Source: Bacteroidaceae bacterium (GTDB lineage: Bacteria > Bacteroidota > Bacteroidia > Bacteroidales > Bacteroidaceae). Taken from it: 64,000 bases of DNA. Position numbers and translations under genes: made by a program. The DNA lies in the NCBI GenBank assembly GCA_017379075.1, contig JAFNXL010000041.1, positions 62,001 to 126,000 of the forward strand, read 5' to 3'. Under the pieces are notes generated by a model, which saw only the letters and a program-made list of their open reading frames with translations, was not told the DNA's origin and ran no database searches. Positions within the stretch are counted from its first letter, which is position 1, and each line of letters begins with the position of its first letter. Below are positions 55,032 to 64,000 of this stretch, piece by piece.

Positions 55032-55663
55032 TGTTCTGTTGGGTTTGTAGCGTTCTGGACCGTGTCAGCCGGCATGCTTTGGTTTTGGGTGTCGCTCACG
55101 GGGAACGCTCCCGAACTGTTGGTAATCCAATAGCGGGTCATGGTCTCGTTGCTGCGGAATTCATTGCCTTGCAACTCTCTTTCGGGCGTGATGATGCGGA
55201 TGAACTTGTGGCTCCACATTTCATGCAAATCCATATCCCAGAACAGTTCTTCGGTCTTGAAGACTTCGTTTTTAGTGTTGCGGATGACCACACGACCTCT
55301 CAACTCCCACATCTTCTGGTTGTGAAGATAGGCGGTGTCGGCCTGGACATAGAGGTCTACATGGAAGTTCTCGTCGAAGCGTTCCATGAGCAATCCTTTT
55401 TTGAATTTCCAGGTACTAGGGCCGTTGTTGTTCTTTCCGCTTGTATAGATGTCCCATTCCTCGGCAACCATGTGATAGCGCATCACTCCGGAGTCTGAAA
55501 TGAGCGTGTTGATGCCTCTTGAATGCATGAAAGGCAGGGAGTCTTCGGCATGGATGGCGGCAGCGGGGTGTTCCACATCTCCGCTACAGGAAAAGAGGAA
55601 GGCGCACCAGAGAGCCAATATGCATGTTGCAATGGCAATTTTGTATGACGGACGTTTGTTCAC
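55028..55663 (-). CDS. lptC: LptC-type lipopolysaccharide export protein
   Basis: Periplasmic component of the Lpt lipopolysaccharide transport bridge, 211 residues, the usual length. An N-terminal hydrophobic segment (about 8-25) ends FLFSC, so it may be lipidated rather than a plain helix. LptC-type jellyroll strands follow (GVMRYHMVAEEWDIY, AYLHNQKMWELRGRVVIRN, FKTEELFWDM). The C-terminal 25 residues are polar and probably disordered. It starts 1 bp after the OMP gene stop and overlaps gldE, so coaX-OMP-lptC-gldE is one transcription unit. Confidence 0.88.
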   Translation of the reverse strand: MNKRPSYKIAIATCILALWCAFLFSCSGDVEHPAAAIHAEDSLPFMHSRGINTLISDSGVMRYHMVAEEWDIYTSGKNNNGPSTWKFKKGLLMERFDENFHVDLYVQADTAYLHNQKMWELRGRVVIRNTKNEVFKTEELFWDMDLHEMWSHKFIRIITPERELQGNEFRSNETMTRYWITNSSGAFPVSDTQNQSMPADTVQNATNPTEQ

Positions 55664-55664
55664 G

Positions 55665-56988
55665 TTATCTAATCTTGAATTTCATGAACCACGATTCGGC
55701 AAAGGTGACTCCGAGGCTGACAAGGAAGTAGTCTTCCGTAATCATGCCGCTTGCTTTGGGGTCGCGACGCAACCATTGCAAGGAAATGTTGGCCATGGGG
55801 CCTCGGTTGATGCTGTTGCTGATGGGAAGTCCCACACCGGCGGTGATGCCGTATTCGCTTGGGCCGTCATGCCCGTTTACTTTCAGGTAAGGGGTGGAGT
55901 AGTGTGCGCCGAAACGATAATGCACACGGTTGAAGAAGTTGTTACTGAGAGGATCGGGTGTATACTGCGCTCCTGCAGAAATCTTGCTGCGGTTCATGTA
56001 GCCTCCTTCCTTGGCGGTATAGGATAGACCTCCCTCTGTGCTCATTTGCGGAGTTTTACAATCGCCCCATTTTTCATAAGTATAGTCGGCGGCAACCAGT
56101 AGTCTTCCGCTGTGCTCCCAGGCCAGTCCACCTCCCATGGTATAGGGCAGGTCAAAGGCATTCTTAGCCACAATGTTGATGCTGTCGCCCACAGTGTTGT
56201 ATCGTACCAGTGAGGCGTCTCCCTTGATGTTATGGCCAAGGCTGGCGGTTGCGCCCACGGTAAGTCTGTTCTGCTCGTCAATGATGATGGGATACTGCAC
56301 TCCGAGGTCTATCTTGTATGTTCTGATGTCCGCATTGTGTGTGGAGTTCAGTCCGCTATAATTGGAACTGACGGTTCCGTTCTCATCGAAAGTCTGTGAA
56401 AGATTATGTGTGTAGTTGCCCCATACATAATTGATATTGGCACCGATGGAAAGGTCGGCAAAGGGATTCCAACCCACACCCATATAGATTTGGTGGAGTC
56501 CGCCCTCACCGTAGTATGAGCTATGGCTGGTGATGGCTTGGGTGGAAGAGAAGTCGTTGGTTACCTTCTGGCTTGTGGCAAAGGAATAACCGATGGTGGT
56601 ATAGGGTAGCATTCCTATTGAAAAACCCAATCCCTTGCGCAAGCGGAATCCCGCATTTACATAGTCAAAAGTACAGTTGTTAGCCCTGATGCGTGCCTCG
56701 CCACTCTTGAGACGGCCGGTAGACATGGTCATTCCGGCGTCGATAATCATGGTGAGGGAATCGATGGCCGAATACGAGGCAGGGTTGCTGGTGTTTACGC
56801 GGTTGCTTATGCGTATGGCCTTGCCAACGCCACCCATGGCCTTGTTGAAACTTGTAGACTGGTCGTTGATGGTTCCCAGCCCGAAGCGCGAATAGGATGA
56901 GTTGCTTCCGTTGTTCTGTGCCGAAACTTGCGCAAAAGCCAGGGCGGCCATCAACAGACAGGGCGGCGATGTGTCTATTTTTTGTCAT
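55665..56988 (-). CDS. outer-membrane barrel protein, frameshifted in its signal peptide
   Basis: A barrel protein of about 430 residues with SSYSRFGLGTINDQ near its start and many strands ending in an aromatic C-terminus (WFMKFKIR). The open frame reaches only to TTG 56954 (LMAALAFAQVSAQ), a truncated signal peptide. In the neighbouring frame, ATG 56988 gives MTKNRHIAALSV. Joining the two gives a perfect signal peptide, but they are offset by one base (34 nt apart), so one extra base or two missing bases lie around 56955. ATG 56988 overlaps the last codons of coaX, as expected in this operon. Possible reasons are a sequencing error, a real frameshift mutation, or initiation at TTG 56954. I do not know the function; it resembles FadL/PorV-like barrels loosely. 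Confidence 0.75.
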
Positions 56989-57706
56989 GATTGTAATCCA
57001 ATATCTTGTTTAGTCCTCGGGGGACAATGAATTTGTCTGCAAAAATGATACTTTTAATTGTGGCGTCGAAATTGATTTTGTCTCCCCCAGTCAGGAAGAC
57101 CAACAACTTGGGATATTTGCTTCGCATGGAGCGGATGTACCCTTCAATCTCATATTTCATGCCGCGCAACACACCGGACCGAATGGCGGTTTCGGTGTCG
57201 TAACCCATTCCCGGCACATTGCCTTCTGCCGAGACCAATGGAAGCTTGGCCGTAAACTCGTTCAGGGCGCGAAGGCGCATCTGCATGCCTGGCGCAATAT
57301 TGCCGCCCCAATAGTTTCCTTTGGCATCAATCACTTCGTATGTGATGCATGTGCCTGCATCAATGATGAGCAGGTCTTTTCCCGGTTTGAGCGAACGGGC
57401 TCCCACGGCGGCCGCAAGGCGGTCTGCACCCAATGTCTTGGGGCTGCGGTAGCGGTTGGTGATGGGTACTGGCGTCTCGTGTGAAAAACGAAGAATAGGA
57501 ATATGCAAATTGCGGAGCTGCTCTTCGGCTTCTGCCGTCAGTTCCTTTACTGTTCCCACAATGCCGTGGGTGAAGGCATATTTTGCGGCAAATGCTCCCA
57601 GCGCCGACAGAGAGTCGTTGCTGGTGCGGATTTCCTCGATGGGCTCGTCTCCGTCAAAGGCGACAAGTTTCGCCACAGTGTTGCCGATGTCTATTATCAA
57701 TTTCAC
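56975..57706 (-). CDS. coaX: type III pantothenate kinase
   Basis: CoaX of 243 residues, phosphorylating pantothenate in the first step of coenzyme A synthesis. Signatures: DIGNTVAKL at the N-terminus (ASKHA phosphate loop), PKTLGADRLAAAVGA and DAGTCITYEVID. The start codon is GTG 57706. The stop lies 14 bp inside the frame of the downstream OMP start. The -7 promoter element ends only 4 nt before the GTG, so the mRNA is probably leaderless or nearly so. Confidence 0.95.
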   Translation of the reverse strand: MKLIIDIGNTVAKLVAFDGDEPIEEIRTSNDSLSALGAFAAKYAFTHGIVGTVKELTAEAEEQLRNLHIPILRFSHETPVPITNRYRSPKTLGADRLAAAVGARSLKPGKDLLIIDAGTCITYEVIDAKGNYWGGNIAPGMQMRLRALNEFTAKLPLVSAEGNVPGMGYDTETAIRSGVLRGMKYEIEGYIRSMRSKYPKLLVFLTGGDKINFDATIKSIIFADKFIVPRGLNKILDYNHDKK

Positions 57707-57710
57707 GCTG

Positions 57711-57718
57711 CAAAGTTA
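57711..57718 (-). promoter_or_regulatory. Bacteroidetes -7 element abutting coaX
   Basis: TAACTTTG on the minus strand; 4 nt separate it from the GTG start. It is divergent from the lnb promoter about 100 bp away. Confidence 0.65.
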
Positions 57719-57813
57719 CAATAATATGTTGAATTTTAAAAGATGATGCCTTAAAGAATAGCATATCAGGCAAAAAACTAATGCTTATGGGAGCCTTTTA
57801 CGGCGAAAAGTTG

Positions 57814-57821
57814 TACCTTTG
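57814..57821 (+). promoter_or_regulatory. Bacteroidetes -7 element abutting lnb
   Basis: TACCTTTG (TAnnTTTG) ends 6 nt before ATG 57828; no clear -33 box at 19-20 bp. The expected transcription start falls at or next to the start codon. Confidence 0.55.
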
Positions 57822-57827
57822 CGGCCG

Positions 57828-59021
57828 ATGAAGCGTTTTTTATTGTTTTTATACCTTATAATTTGTGCATTCCGAATGTCGGCTCAGACATTGGATTCCA
57901 TACGGGTCAGTCTGATTACCTGTTCGCCAGGCAAGGAAGTGTACCAGTTGTATGGACACACTGCCTTGCGCTGTGAAAACTTCACCCAAAAGCAGGATGT
58001 GGTGTTCAACTACGGCATATTCTCTTTCCGCCAGCCTCATTTTGTCTGGCGCTTTGTGCGTGGCGAATGTGACTATATGGTTATGGGAATCGACTGGAAG
58101 TATTTCCCCTTGGATTATGAAGAGCGCGGTTCGGGAATTGTGGCACAGGAACTGAATCTGACCAGATTGGAGGCTAATGTCCTCTATGCCGGTCTGATGG
58201 CAAACTGCCAGCCTGAGAATTGCGAATATAGATACAATTTTCTTTACAATAACTGTACCACAAAAGTGCGCGATATGATAGAGAAAGCCGTTATGGGGCG
58301 TATCGCTTATCCGCAGTTGGAAGAGAAGAAAACATACCGCCAAATTTTGCATGAATACACCAGGGAAGATTTATGGGCTGCCGAGGGAAATGATTTTCTC
58401 TTGGGAGGGAGTGTAGATACCGTCCTTTCTGACCGTGCCGCCATGTTCGCTCCGGAATACATGCAATGGTTTGCCGAGGGAGCGCAGATTTACGCTGACG
58501 ACGGCTCGCTCAGACCGTTGGTGAAGAATACGGAAATTATTTTACAAGAAAGGCTGTCGGATGTAGGCGAAAACTCTTCTCCTGGTTACCAGAAATATCT
58601 CTATGCCCCGCTGTCAGTGGCCTGCCTTTTCCTTCTGTTCTGTGTGTTGGTTGTCCTTTTGGAGAAAGCGATTCGTAGGATGATATGGATTTGGGATGTC
58701 GTGCTGTTGCTGGCGCAAGGCGTAGTGGGTTGTATCTTGGCTTTTATGTTCCTTTTTTCGGAACATCCGGCAGTGGATTCCAACTGGCTTCTCTGGCCTT
58801 TCTCTCCCTTGGCTCTTTTTGCCATCCCAAACGTGGTTTTAGCAGCAATAAAACGCAGACGTACCTTCTGGCATGCATTCCATTTGGCTTATTTGACCTT
58901 TTTTATAATATTTAGTCACTGGATACCACAAGATTTCGGACAAATTGTCGTACCTTTGGCACTGGCTTTGCTTACAAGGCCCGTTAGTTACCAAATTTAC
59001 TATAAAAGAAACAGATTGTGA
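57828..59021 (+). CDS. lnb: Lnb-type lipoprotein N-acyltransferase (DUF4105)
   Basis: Membrane protein of 397 residues. Signal sequence 1-20 (CAFRMSAQ); an N-terminal periplasmic DUF4105/Lnb domain (about 21-240) with YGHTALRCEN and the likely catalytic cysteine in YNFLYNNCTTKVRDMIE; then several hydrophobic helices in the C-terminal third (about 262-280, 288-306, 320-340, 350-368, 372-385). I recall this domain being assigned to the Bacteroides lipoprotein N-acyltransferase (Lnb), which finishes triacylation of lipoproteins. ATG 57828 is preferred over the in-frame TTG 57819, because the -7 element overlaps the latter. The downstream phosphatase-like gene overlaps its stop (GTGA). Confidence 0.78.
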   Translation: MKRFLLFLYLIICAFRMSAQTLDSIRVSLITCSPGKEVYQLYGHTALRCENFTQKQDVVFNYGIFSFRQPHFVWRFVRGECDYMVMGIDWKYFPLDYEERGSGIVAQELNLTRLEANVLYAGLMANCQPENCEYRYNFLYNNCTTKVRDMIEKAVMGRIAYPQLEEKKTYRQILHEYTREDLWAAEGNDFLLGGSVDTVLSDRAAMFAPEYMQWFAEGAQIYADDGSLRPLVKNTEIILQERLSDVGENSSPGYQKYLYAPLSVACLFLLFCVLVVLLEKAIRRMIWIWDVVLLLAQGVVGCILAFMFLFSEHPAVDSNWLLWPFSPLALFAIPNVVLAAIKRRRTFWHAFHLAYLTFFIIFSHWIPQDFGQIVVPLALALLTRPVSYQIYYKRNRL

Positions 59022-60613
59022 CAAACTTATCTGCACAAAGAATCAGACTGCTGACCTCGTTGCTCATACTGATGTCAGTGGCAGGCGCCGAGGCCCAGAC
59101 CGCACCGGAAGTCCCCCGGTTGGTGGTGAATGTCGTCATTGACCAACTGCGCACGGACTACATGGAGGCATTCTCTCCTTTATACAGCGAACGCGGCTTC
59201 ATGCGCTTGCTGAAACAGGGCCGTGTCTACACTCAGGCAGAGTATCCTTTTGCCAATCCCGACCGCGCTTCGGCCATTGCCTGTTTCATGAGTGGTACCA
59301 GCCCTTATGAAAACGGTATTGTGGGTGAACGCTGGCTGGACCGTCAGACGCTTACTCCTGTATATTGTGTGGATGACAAAGAGTTCCAGGGCCAGCATAC
59401 CACTGTAGCGTCTTCGCCCCAACATTTGGGTGTTTCCACGATTACGGACGAGCTGAAGGTGGCAACCGAAGGCAACGGTTTGGTATATGCCATTGCGCCA
59501 ACCCGTGATGCGGCGGTGCTTATGGCCGGCCATGCAGGAGATGGCGCATTCTGGTTCAATGAAGAAACCGGAGACTGGTGTAGTACCAGCTATTACGGCG
59601 CTTTCCCTGAATGGGCTGCGGCATATAACAAGACATCTTCCGTAAAGCAGCGTATTTCCAAACTTGAATGGGAACCGCTGAATGAACTGGTGGGCAAATA
59701 CAATTATTTTGTCTCCGGTGCCGAGAAGAAACCTTTCAAACATAAGTTTACGGGCGAACGCAAGTTCCGTCAGTTCCTGGCCAGCGCGCCAATGAACGAG
59801 GAAACCAATAACTTCGTCCGTGAAGTGCTGAAGAACACTCAAGTGGGACTGGACGATGTGACGGACATCTTGAACGTTGCATATTATGCGGGCAATTTCG
59901 ATCACCAGTCAGTGCCCCAGGCTCCTATAGAACTGCAGGACACCTATGTGCGTCTGGATAGAGATTTGGGTGACTTGTTTGAGTATCTTGAGAAAAGAGT
60001 GGGGCAGGGCCGTGTCCTGTTTGCCATCACCAGTACAGGCAACGCAGAACCAGATGACATTGTAGACCTGAGCAAATACCGCATCCCCACCGGAACTTTC
60101 TCCATTACCAAGGCCAAGCTTCTGCTCAATATGTATCTGATTGCCGTCTACGGGCCAGGTGAATATGTGGAGACTTGCCTTGATAACCAATTGTATCTCA
60201 ATTTGAAACTGATTGAGAATCGCAACCTCAATCTTACTGAGATACTTGACCGTTGCAGCGATTTCCTTATCCAACTCAGCGGTGTGCGCGATGTGTTCTC
60301 CAGCCAGCGCCTGGCTTTGGGCGCGGGTATTCCCGGCGTGAACGAACTGCGCAACGCTTATAACCCCAAGAGTTCGGGCGATATTCTTATCCAGGTTTCT
60401 CCCGGTTGGACATTAGTGAATGAAAACACCCATGAGCAGACCATTTGTCGCGAATCCTATATCGGTTTCCCGCTCTTCTTTATGGGATGCAATATTGTGC
60501 CTGAAAAGATTACCACACCGGTAACCATAGATTATGTGGCGCCAACCTTGGCAAAGTCCATGCGTATCAGGGCTCCCAATGCCTGCAGCCTGGCTCCATT
60601 GCACAATCATTGA
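59018..60613 (+). CDS. alkaline-phosphatase-superfamily protein, active site apparently degenerate
   Basis: Exported protein of 531 residues with a signal peptide (1-26, GAEAQ) and the overall plan of PafA/nucleotide-pyrophosphatase-like enzymes: VVNVVIDQLRTDYM at the N-terminus, the YPFANPDRASAIACFMSGTSPYENGIVGE region and a C-terminal core. The Asp of VIDQ is kept. The usual T-x-x-x-H-A nucleophile region reads NPDRASA, the usual D-x-x-G-H reads YYAGNFDHQ, and the usual T-A-D-H-G reads TSTGNAEPD, so most zinc ligands appear lost. It starts with GTG 59018 inside the lnb stop and precedes secA by 46 bp. It may be a pseudoenzyme or a different subfamily; either reading is tentative. Confidence 0.8.
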   Translation: MTNLSAQRIRLLTSLLILMSVAGAEAQTAPEVPRLVVNVVIDQLRTDYMEAFSPLYSERGFMRLLKQGRVYTQAEYPFANPDRASAIACFMSGTSPYENGIVGERWLDRQTLTPVYCVDDKEFQGQHTTVASSPQHLGVSTITDELKVATEGNGLVYAIAPTRDAAVLMAGHAGDGAFWFNEETGDWCSTSYYGAFPEWAAAYNKTSSVKQRISKLEWEPLNELVGKYNYFVSGAEKKPFKHKFTGERKFRQFLASAPMNEETNNFVREVLKNTQVGLDDVTDILNVAYYAGNFDHQSVPQAPIELQDTYVRLDRDLGDLFEYLEKRVGQGRVLFAITSTGNAEPDDIVDLSKYRIPTGTFSITKAKLLLNMYLIAVYGPGEYVETCLDNQLYLNLKLIENRNLNLTEILDRCSDFLIQLSGVRDVFSSQRLALGAGIPGVNELRNAYNPKSSGDILIQVSPGWTLVNENTHEQTICRESYIGFPLFFMGCNIVPEKITTPVTIDYVAPTLAKSMRIRAPNACSLAPLHNH

Positions 60614-60659
60614 TGTTTACCAATTTAATTATTTCAGAAAAAACAAATAAAAATAAGAT

Positions 60660-63600
60660 ATGGATATTTCCAAATTCCTAGTAAAACTTTTCGGAGACAA
60701 GAAGTCTCGCGACCTTAAGGCATACCGTCCCTTGGTGGAGATGGTAACGAAAGCCTATCCTGCGGTTCAGGCGCTCAGCCACGATGAGCTCCGTGCCCGC
60801 ACTGCCGCAATCAAAAAGCAGATTGCAGATTCTGCCTTGGACCTCAAGAAAGAGATTCAGGAGTTGAAAGACAAGGTGAAGGTTACTGATATTCAGGACC
60901 GTGCTCCTCTTTTTGCACAGATTGACAAACTGGAAAAAGAAGTACTGGAACGTTATGAGGAGGTACTGAATGAAGTGCGTCCCGAGGTGTTTGCCATCGT
61001 TAAAAGCACAGCGGAACGTTTCACCAACAATGAAACCATTGAAGTTACCGCAACAGACTTTGACCGTACTTTGGCTGCCCGTTTCGACTTTGTGGAGATT
61101 CAGGACGACAAGGCCATCTATTCAAACCATTGGATAGCAGGCGGAAACGACATGAAGTGGGCTATGGTTCACTTTGATGTGCAGTTGTTCGGAGGTACAG
61201 TGCTGCATCAGGGAAAAATCGCCGAGATGTTTACCGGAGAGGGTAAGACCCTTACCGCCACACTTCCCGTTTTCCTTAACGCCTTGACTGGCAATGGAGT
61301 TCATGTGGTAACAGTCAATGATTATTTGGCCAAGCGTGACTCTGAATGGATGGGACCCATTTACATGTTCCATGGTCTCAGCGTGGATTGCATTGACAAG
61401 CACCAGCCCAACAGCGAGGCACGTCGTCGTGCTTACTTGGCAGATATCACCTTCGGTACAAATAACGAATTCGGTTTCGACTATTTGCGTGACAACATGG
61501 CGCAGAATCCTCAGGATTTGGTACAGCGCATGCACAATTACGCCATTGTCGATGAGGTGGACTCCGTGTTGATTGACGATGCCCGTACACCTCTTATTAT
61601 ATCTGGCCCCGTGCCCCGCGGCGAGGATCAGCAGTTTGAACAGTATCAGCCGCTTGTGGAAAGCTTGGTAGGTGTACAGCGCCAGTTGGCAACCCAATAC
61701 CTGGCAGAGGCCAAGCGTTTGATTGCTGAAGGACAACAAGAGAATAACAAGGAGAAAACCGCGGACGGTTTCCTTGCACTTTACAGAAGTCACAAGGCGC
61801 TGCCCAAGAACAAACCCCTTATCAAGTTCCTTTCAGAACCCGGTATCAAGGCCGGTATGCTGGCCACTGAGGAAATCTACATGGAGAACAACAACCGCCG
61901 CATGCCCGAGGCAACCAACCCTCTCTATTTTGTGGTAGAAGAAAAGCAGAACAGTGTAGATTTGACAGACAAGGGTAATGAATGGCTGGCCGCACAGGTT
62001 AATGATCCCGACTTGTTCGTGTTGCCCGACATGGCCACTATCATGGCAAACATTGAGAATAGCGATGCTACAGATGAAGAGCGCTTGGAACTGAAAGACA
62101 AGGCATATAACGACTACGCCACCAAGAGTGAGCGCGTACACACCATTCAGCAGCTGCTCAAGGCTTATACCATGTTCAACCTCAATGACGAGTATGTTAT
62201 TCAGGATGGCGAAATCAAGATTGTAGACGAGCAGACTGGCCGTATCATGGAGGGCCGTCGTTGGAGCGATGGCTTGCATCAGGCAGTAGAGGCTAAGGAG
62301 CATGTGAAGGTGCAGGCTGCCACCCAGACTTATGCCACCATCACTTTGCAGAATTACTTCCGTATGTATCACAAATTGAGCGGTATGACCGGTACGGCAG
62401 TTACGGAAGCGGGCGAATTCTGGGACATTTACAAACTGGACGTTGTAGAAGTGCCCACTAATCGTTCTGTAATTCGTGATGACCAGAACGACCGCGTCTA
62501 CAAGACCCAACGCGAGAAGTATAAGGCTGTGATTCTGGAAGTGGAAAAGATGCGTAACAGCGGACGTCCCGTGCTCGTGGGTACAACAAGCGTGGAGATT
62601 TCTGAAATGCTGAGCAAGATGTTGCAGATGCGCAAGATACCACACCAGGTTCTTAACGCCAAATTGCACCAGAAGGAAGCAGATATTGTGGCATTGGCCG
62701 GACAGAGCACTAAGGGAACCGTAATGGTGGATGGAAAACCCGAAGAACGTATGCTGGGTACTGTTACCATCGCTACCAACATGGCGGGTCGTGGTACTGA
62801 CATTAAGTTGGCCGCAGACGTGAAGGAAGCCGGAGGTTTGGCCATCATCGGTACGGAACGTCATGAGAGCCGTCGTGTGGATCGCCAGCTTCGCGGACGT
62901 TCCGGACGTCAGGGAGACCCCGGTAGCAGTATTTTCTTCGTGAGTCTTGAAGACAAACTGATGCGCCTTTTTGCCAGTGAACGTATTGCCAAAGTAATGG
63001 ACCGTCTTGGATTCGAAGAAGGCGAAATGATAGAACATCCCATGATTACCCGCAGCATTGAGAATGCGCAGAAGAAGGTGGAGGAAAACCACTTCGGTGT
63101 GCGTAAGCGTCTGTTGGAGTATGATGACGTGATGAACAAACAGCGTACCGTTATCTACGAAAAGCGTCGTCATGCGCTCATGGGCGAACGTCTTGGCATG
63201 GACATCAGCGATATGATTTGGGATCGTGTGTGCCATATCATCGAGAATAATGATTTCGACGGTTGCCGCGAGATGTTCTTGTCTACATTGGCGATGGAAG
63301 TGCCTTTCACTGCGGAACAACTTGAAAGCATGCGCCGTGAGGAACTTTGCGAAGAAGCATACCAGAAGGTAATGGAACGTTTCAAGCAGAAAGTTGCTAT
63401 CATGGCAGGTAATGCCAACAAGGTGGTAAAGGCTATATATGAAAGTCCTCAAGGCCAGATGTACGAAAATCTTATGGTGCCTGTTCTTGCTGGTAACCGC
63501 CAGTATAACATTCCTGCTAATCTGAAGGAAGCCTATGAAAGCGAATCACAGACAGTAGTAACCGCTTTCCACAAGGCCATTATGCTCCACATTATTGACG

Positions 63601-64000
63601 ATGCTTGGAAGGAGAATCTCCGTCTGTTGGATGAACTCAAACATAGTGTTCACAATGCAAGTTATGAACAGAAGGATCCGCTTTTGATTTTCAAACTTGA
63701 AAGTGTGAAGCTCTTTGACAATATGGTTAATCAGATAAATGACCGCACGGTCAGCATTATCATGCGTGCCATGATTCCCGAGGTGGAAATCCGTCAGGAA
63801 GCACCGGCTCCCGAATTGCCCAGACGTCAGCCAGAGTTGACAGAAACGCATGAAAGCCTCACTGACGAGGCGCAAGCGCGTGCGGCGGCACAGGATACTC
63901 GTGGACGTCAGCCTGTACAACCAATCCGTGCGGAAAAGCTTCCCGGACGAAATGACCCCTGCCCTTGTGGAAGCGGACTGAAATTCAAGAACTGCCACGG
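60660..64000 (+). CDS. secA: preprotein translocase ATPase SecA (3' end beyond the window)
   Basis: SecA motor ATPase of the Sec pathway; 1113 codons are present and the frame is open at the window edge. ATG 60660 begins [19 protein letters not shown]. Walker A is in [10 protein letters not shown], Walker B in [16 protein letters not shown], and the motor's second half in [19 protein letters not shown] and [14 protein letters not shown]. The last residues in the window, [14 protein letters not shown], are the C-terminal zinc-binding (SEC-C) motif, so only a few residues should be missing. Together with lnb it makes an envelope-export operon. Confidence 0.97.
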   Translation, partial: MDISKFLVKLFGDKKSRDLKAYRPLVEMVTKAYPAVQALSHDELRARTAAIKKQIADSALDLKKEIQELKDKVKVTDIQDRAPLFAQIDKLEKEVLERYEEVLNEVRPEVFAIVKSTAERFTNNETIEVTATDFDRTLAARFDFVEIQDDKAIYSNHWIAGGNDMKWAMVHFDVQLFGGTVLHQGKIAEMFTGEGKTLTATLPVFLNALTGNGVHVVTVNDYLAKRDSEWMGPIYMFHGLSVDCIDKHQPNSEARRRAYLADITFGTNNEFGFDYLRDNMAQNPQDLVQRMHNYAIVDEVDSVLIDDARTPLIISGPVPRGEDQQFEQYQPLVESLVGVQRQLATQYLAEAKRLIAEGQQENNKEKTADGFLALYRSHKALPKNKPLIKFLSEPGIKAGMLATEEIYMENNNRRMPEATNPLYFVVEEKQNSVDLTDKGNEWLAAQVNDPDLFVLPDMATIMANIENSDATDEERLELKDKAYNDYATKSERVHTIQQLLKAYTMFNLNDEYVIQDGEIKIVDEQTGRIMEGRRWSDGLHQAVEAKEHVKVQAATQTYATITLQNYFRMYHKLSGMTGTAVTEAGEFWDIYKLDVVEVPTNRSVIRDDQNDRVYKTQREKYKAVILEVEKMRNSGRPVLVGTTSVEISEMLSKMLQMRKIPHQVLNAKLHQKEADIVALAGQSTKGTVMVDGKPEERMLGTVTIATNMAGRGTDIKLAADVKEAGGLAIIGTERHESRRVDRQLRGRSGRQGDPGSSIFFVSLEDKLMRLFASERIAKVMDRLGFEEGEMIEHPMITRSIENAQKKVEENHFGVRKRLLEYDDVMNKQRTVIYEKRRHALMGERLGMDISDMIWDRVCHIIENNDFDGCREMFLSTLAMEVPFTAEQLESMRREELCEEAYQKVMERFKQKVAIMAGNANKVVKAIYESPQGQMYENLMVPVLAGNRQYNIPANLKEAYESESQTVVTAFHKAIMLHIIDDAWKENLRLLDELKHSVHNASYEQKDPLLIFKLESVKLFDNMVNQINDRTVSIIMRAMIPEVEIRQEAPAPELPRRQPELTETHESLTDEAQARAAAQDTRGRQPVQPIRAEKLPGRNDPCPCGSGLKFKNCH

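Noticed and set aside
56680-56988. 102-codon frame as a separate gene upstream of the barrel protein
   Set aside because: Only its first 11-12 codons are meaningful, as the missing signal peptide start; the remainder is an off-frame translation of the barrel gene.
61833-63452. 539-codon antisense frame opposite secA
   Set aside because: secA is unmistakable on the plus strand; the antisense frame has no promoter or domain signal.

Overview
The window looks like a chromosomal segment of a Bacteroidales bacterium, most likely a Prevotella-like gut or rumen polysaccharide degrader. This is an inference from four things: many promoter elements of the Bacteroidetes type TAnnTTTG; lipoproteins and Sus-like secreted proteins; type IX secretion (T9SS) sorting tails on two proteins; and housekeeping gene orders typical of this group (ilvD-ilvB-ilvN-thioesterase-ilvC; coaX-OMP-lptC-gldE-ppiD; lnb-phosphatase-like-secA). 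I saw no rRNA, tRNA, CRISPR array, transposase, integrase or phage gene.

Layout. 1-5.0 kb: a tripartite ABC efflux system (two MacB/FtsX-type permeases, a membrane fusion protein and a TolC-type channel), followed by a 42-bp tandem repeat array. 5.3-8.5 kb (minus): a xylan-related cluster of GH10 xylanase, CE1-like esterase and aldose 1-epimerase. 8.7-16.4 kb (plus): a 1765-residue multidomain carbohydrate-binding-type T9SS cargo and a fasciclin-domain lipoprotein, each with its own promoter and terminator. 16.7-20.2 kb (minus): a YugP-type zinc peptidase, then a HAD phosphatase plus GH127 arabinofuranosidase pair. A striking array of three 22-bp palindromic units lies upstream of that pair.

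20.8-39.8 kb (plus): an apparent operon of uncharacterised surface proteins, and the best candidate here for an undescribed system. It holds a 56-residue small ORF, a T9SS cargo with Ig-like domains, an outer-membrane barrel, a 2693-residue giant protein whose N-terminus resembles the TANFOR domain, an FN3-repeat protein, two lipoproteins and a DUF1573 protein. A small beta module recurs in two of its genes, and two genes have AT-rich 3' parts.

39.9-42.4 kb (minus): aroC, a SlyD-like FKBP and a small barrel protein. 42.7-48.8 kb (plus): the isoleucine/valine operon, whose IlvN has a cysteine-rich N-terminal extension. 48.8-49.05 kb: an array of six terminator-like hairpins with 41/42-bp alternation. 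49.15-51.3 kb: a putative glycosidase lipoprotein. 51.5-57.7 kb (minus): an envelope biogenesis cluster (coaX, an OMP gene that is frameshifted in its signal peptide, lptC, gldE, ppiD). 57.8-64 kb (plus): an Lnb-type lipoprotein N-acyltransferase, an alkaline-phosphatase-superfamily protein with an apparently degenerate active site, and secA, which runs off the window near its C-terminal zinc motif. The coaX and lnb promoters sit so close to their start codons that leaderless transcripts are likely.
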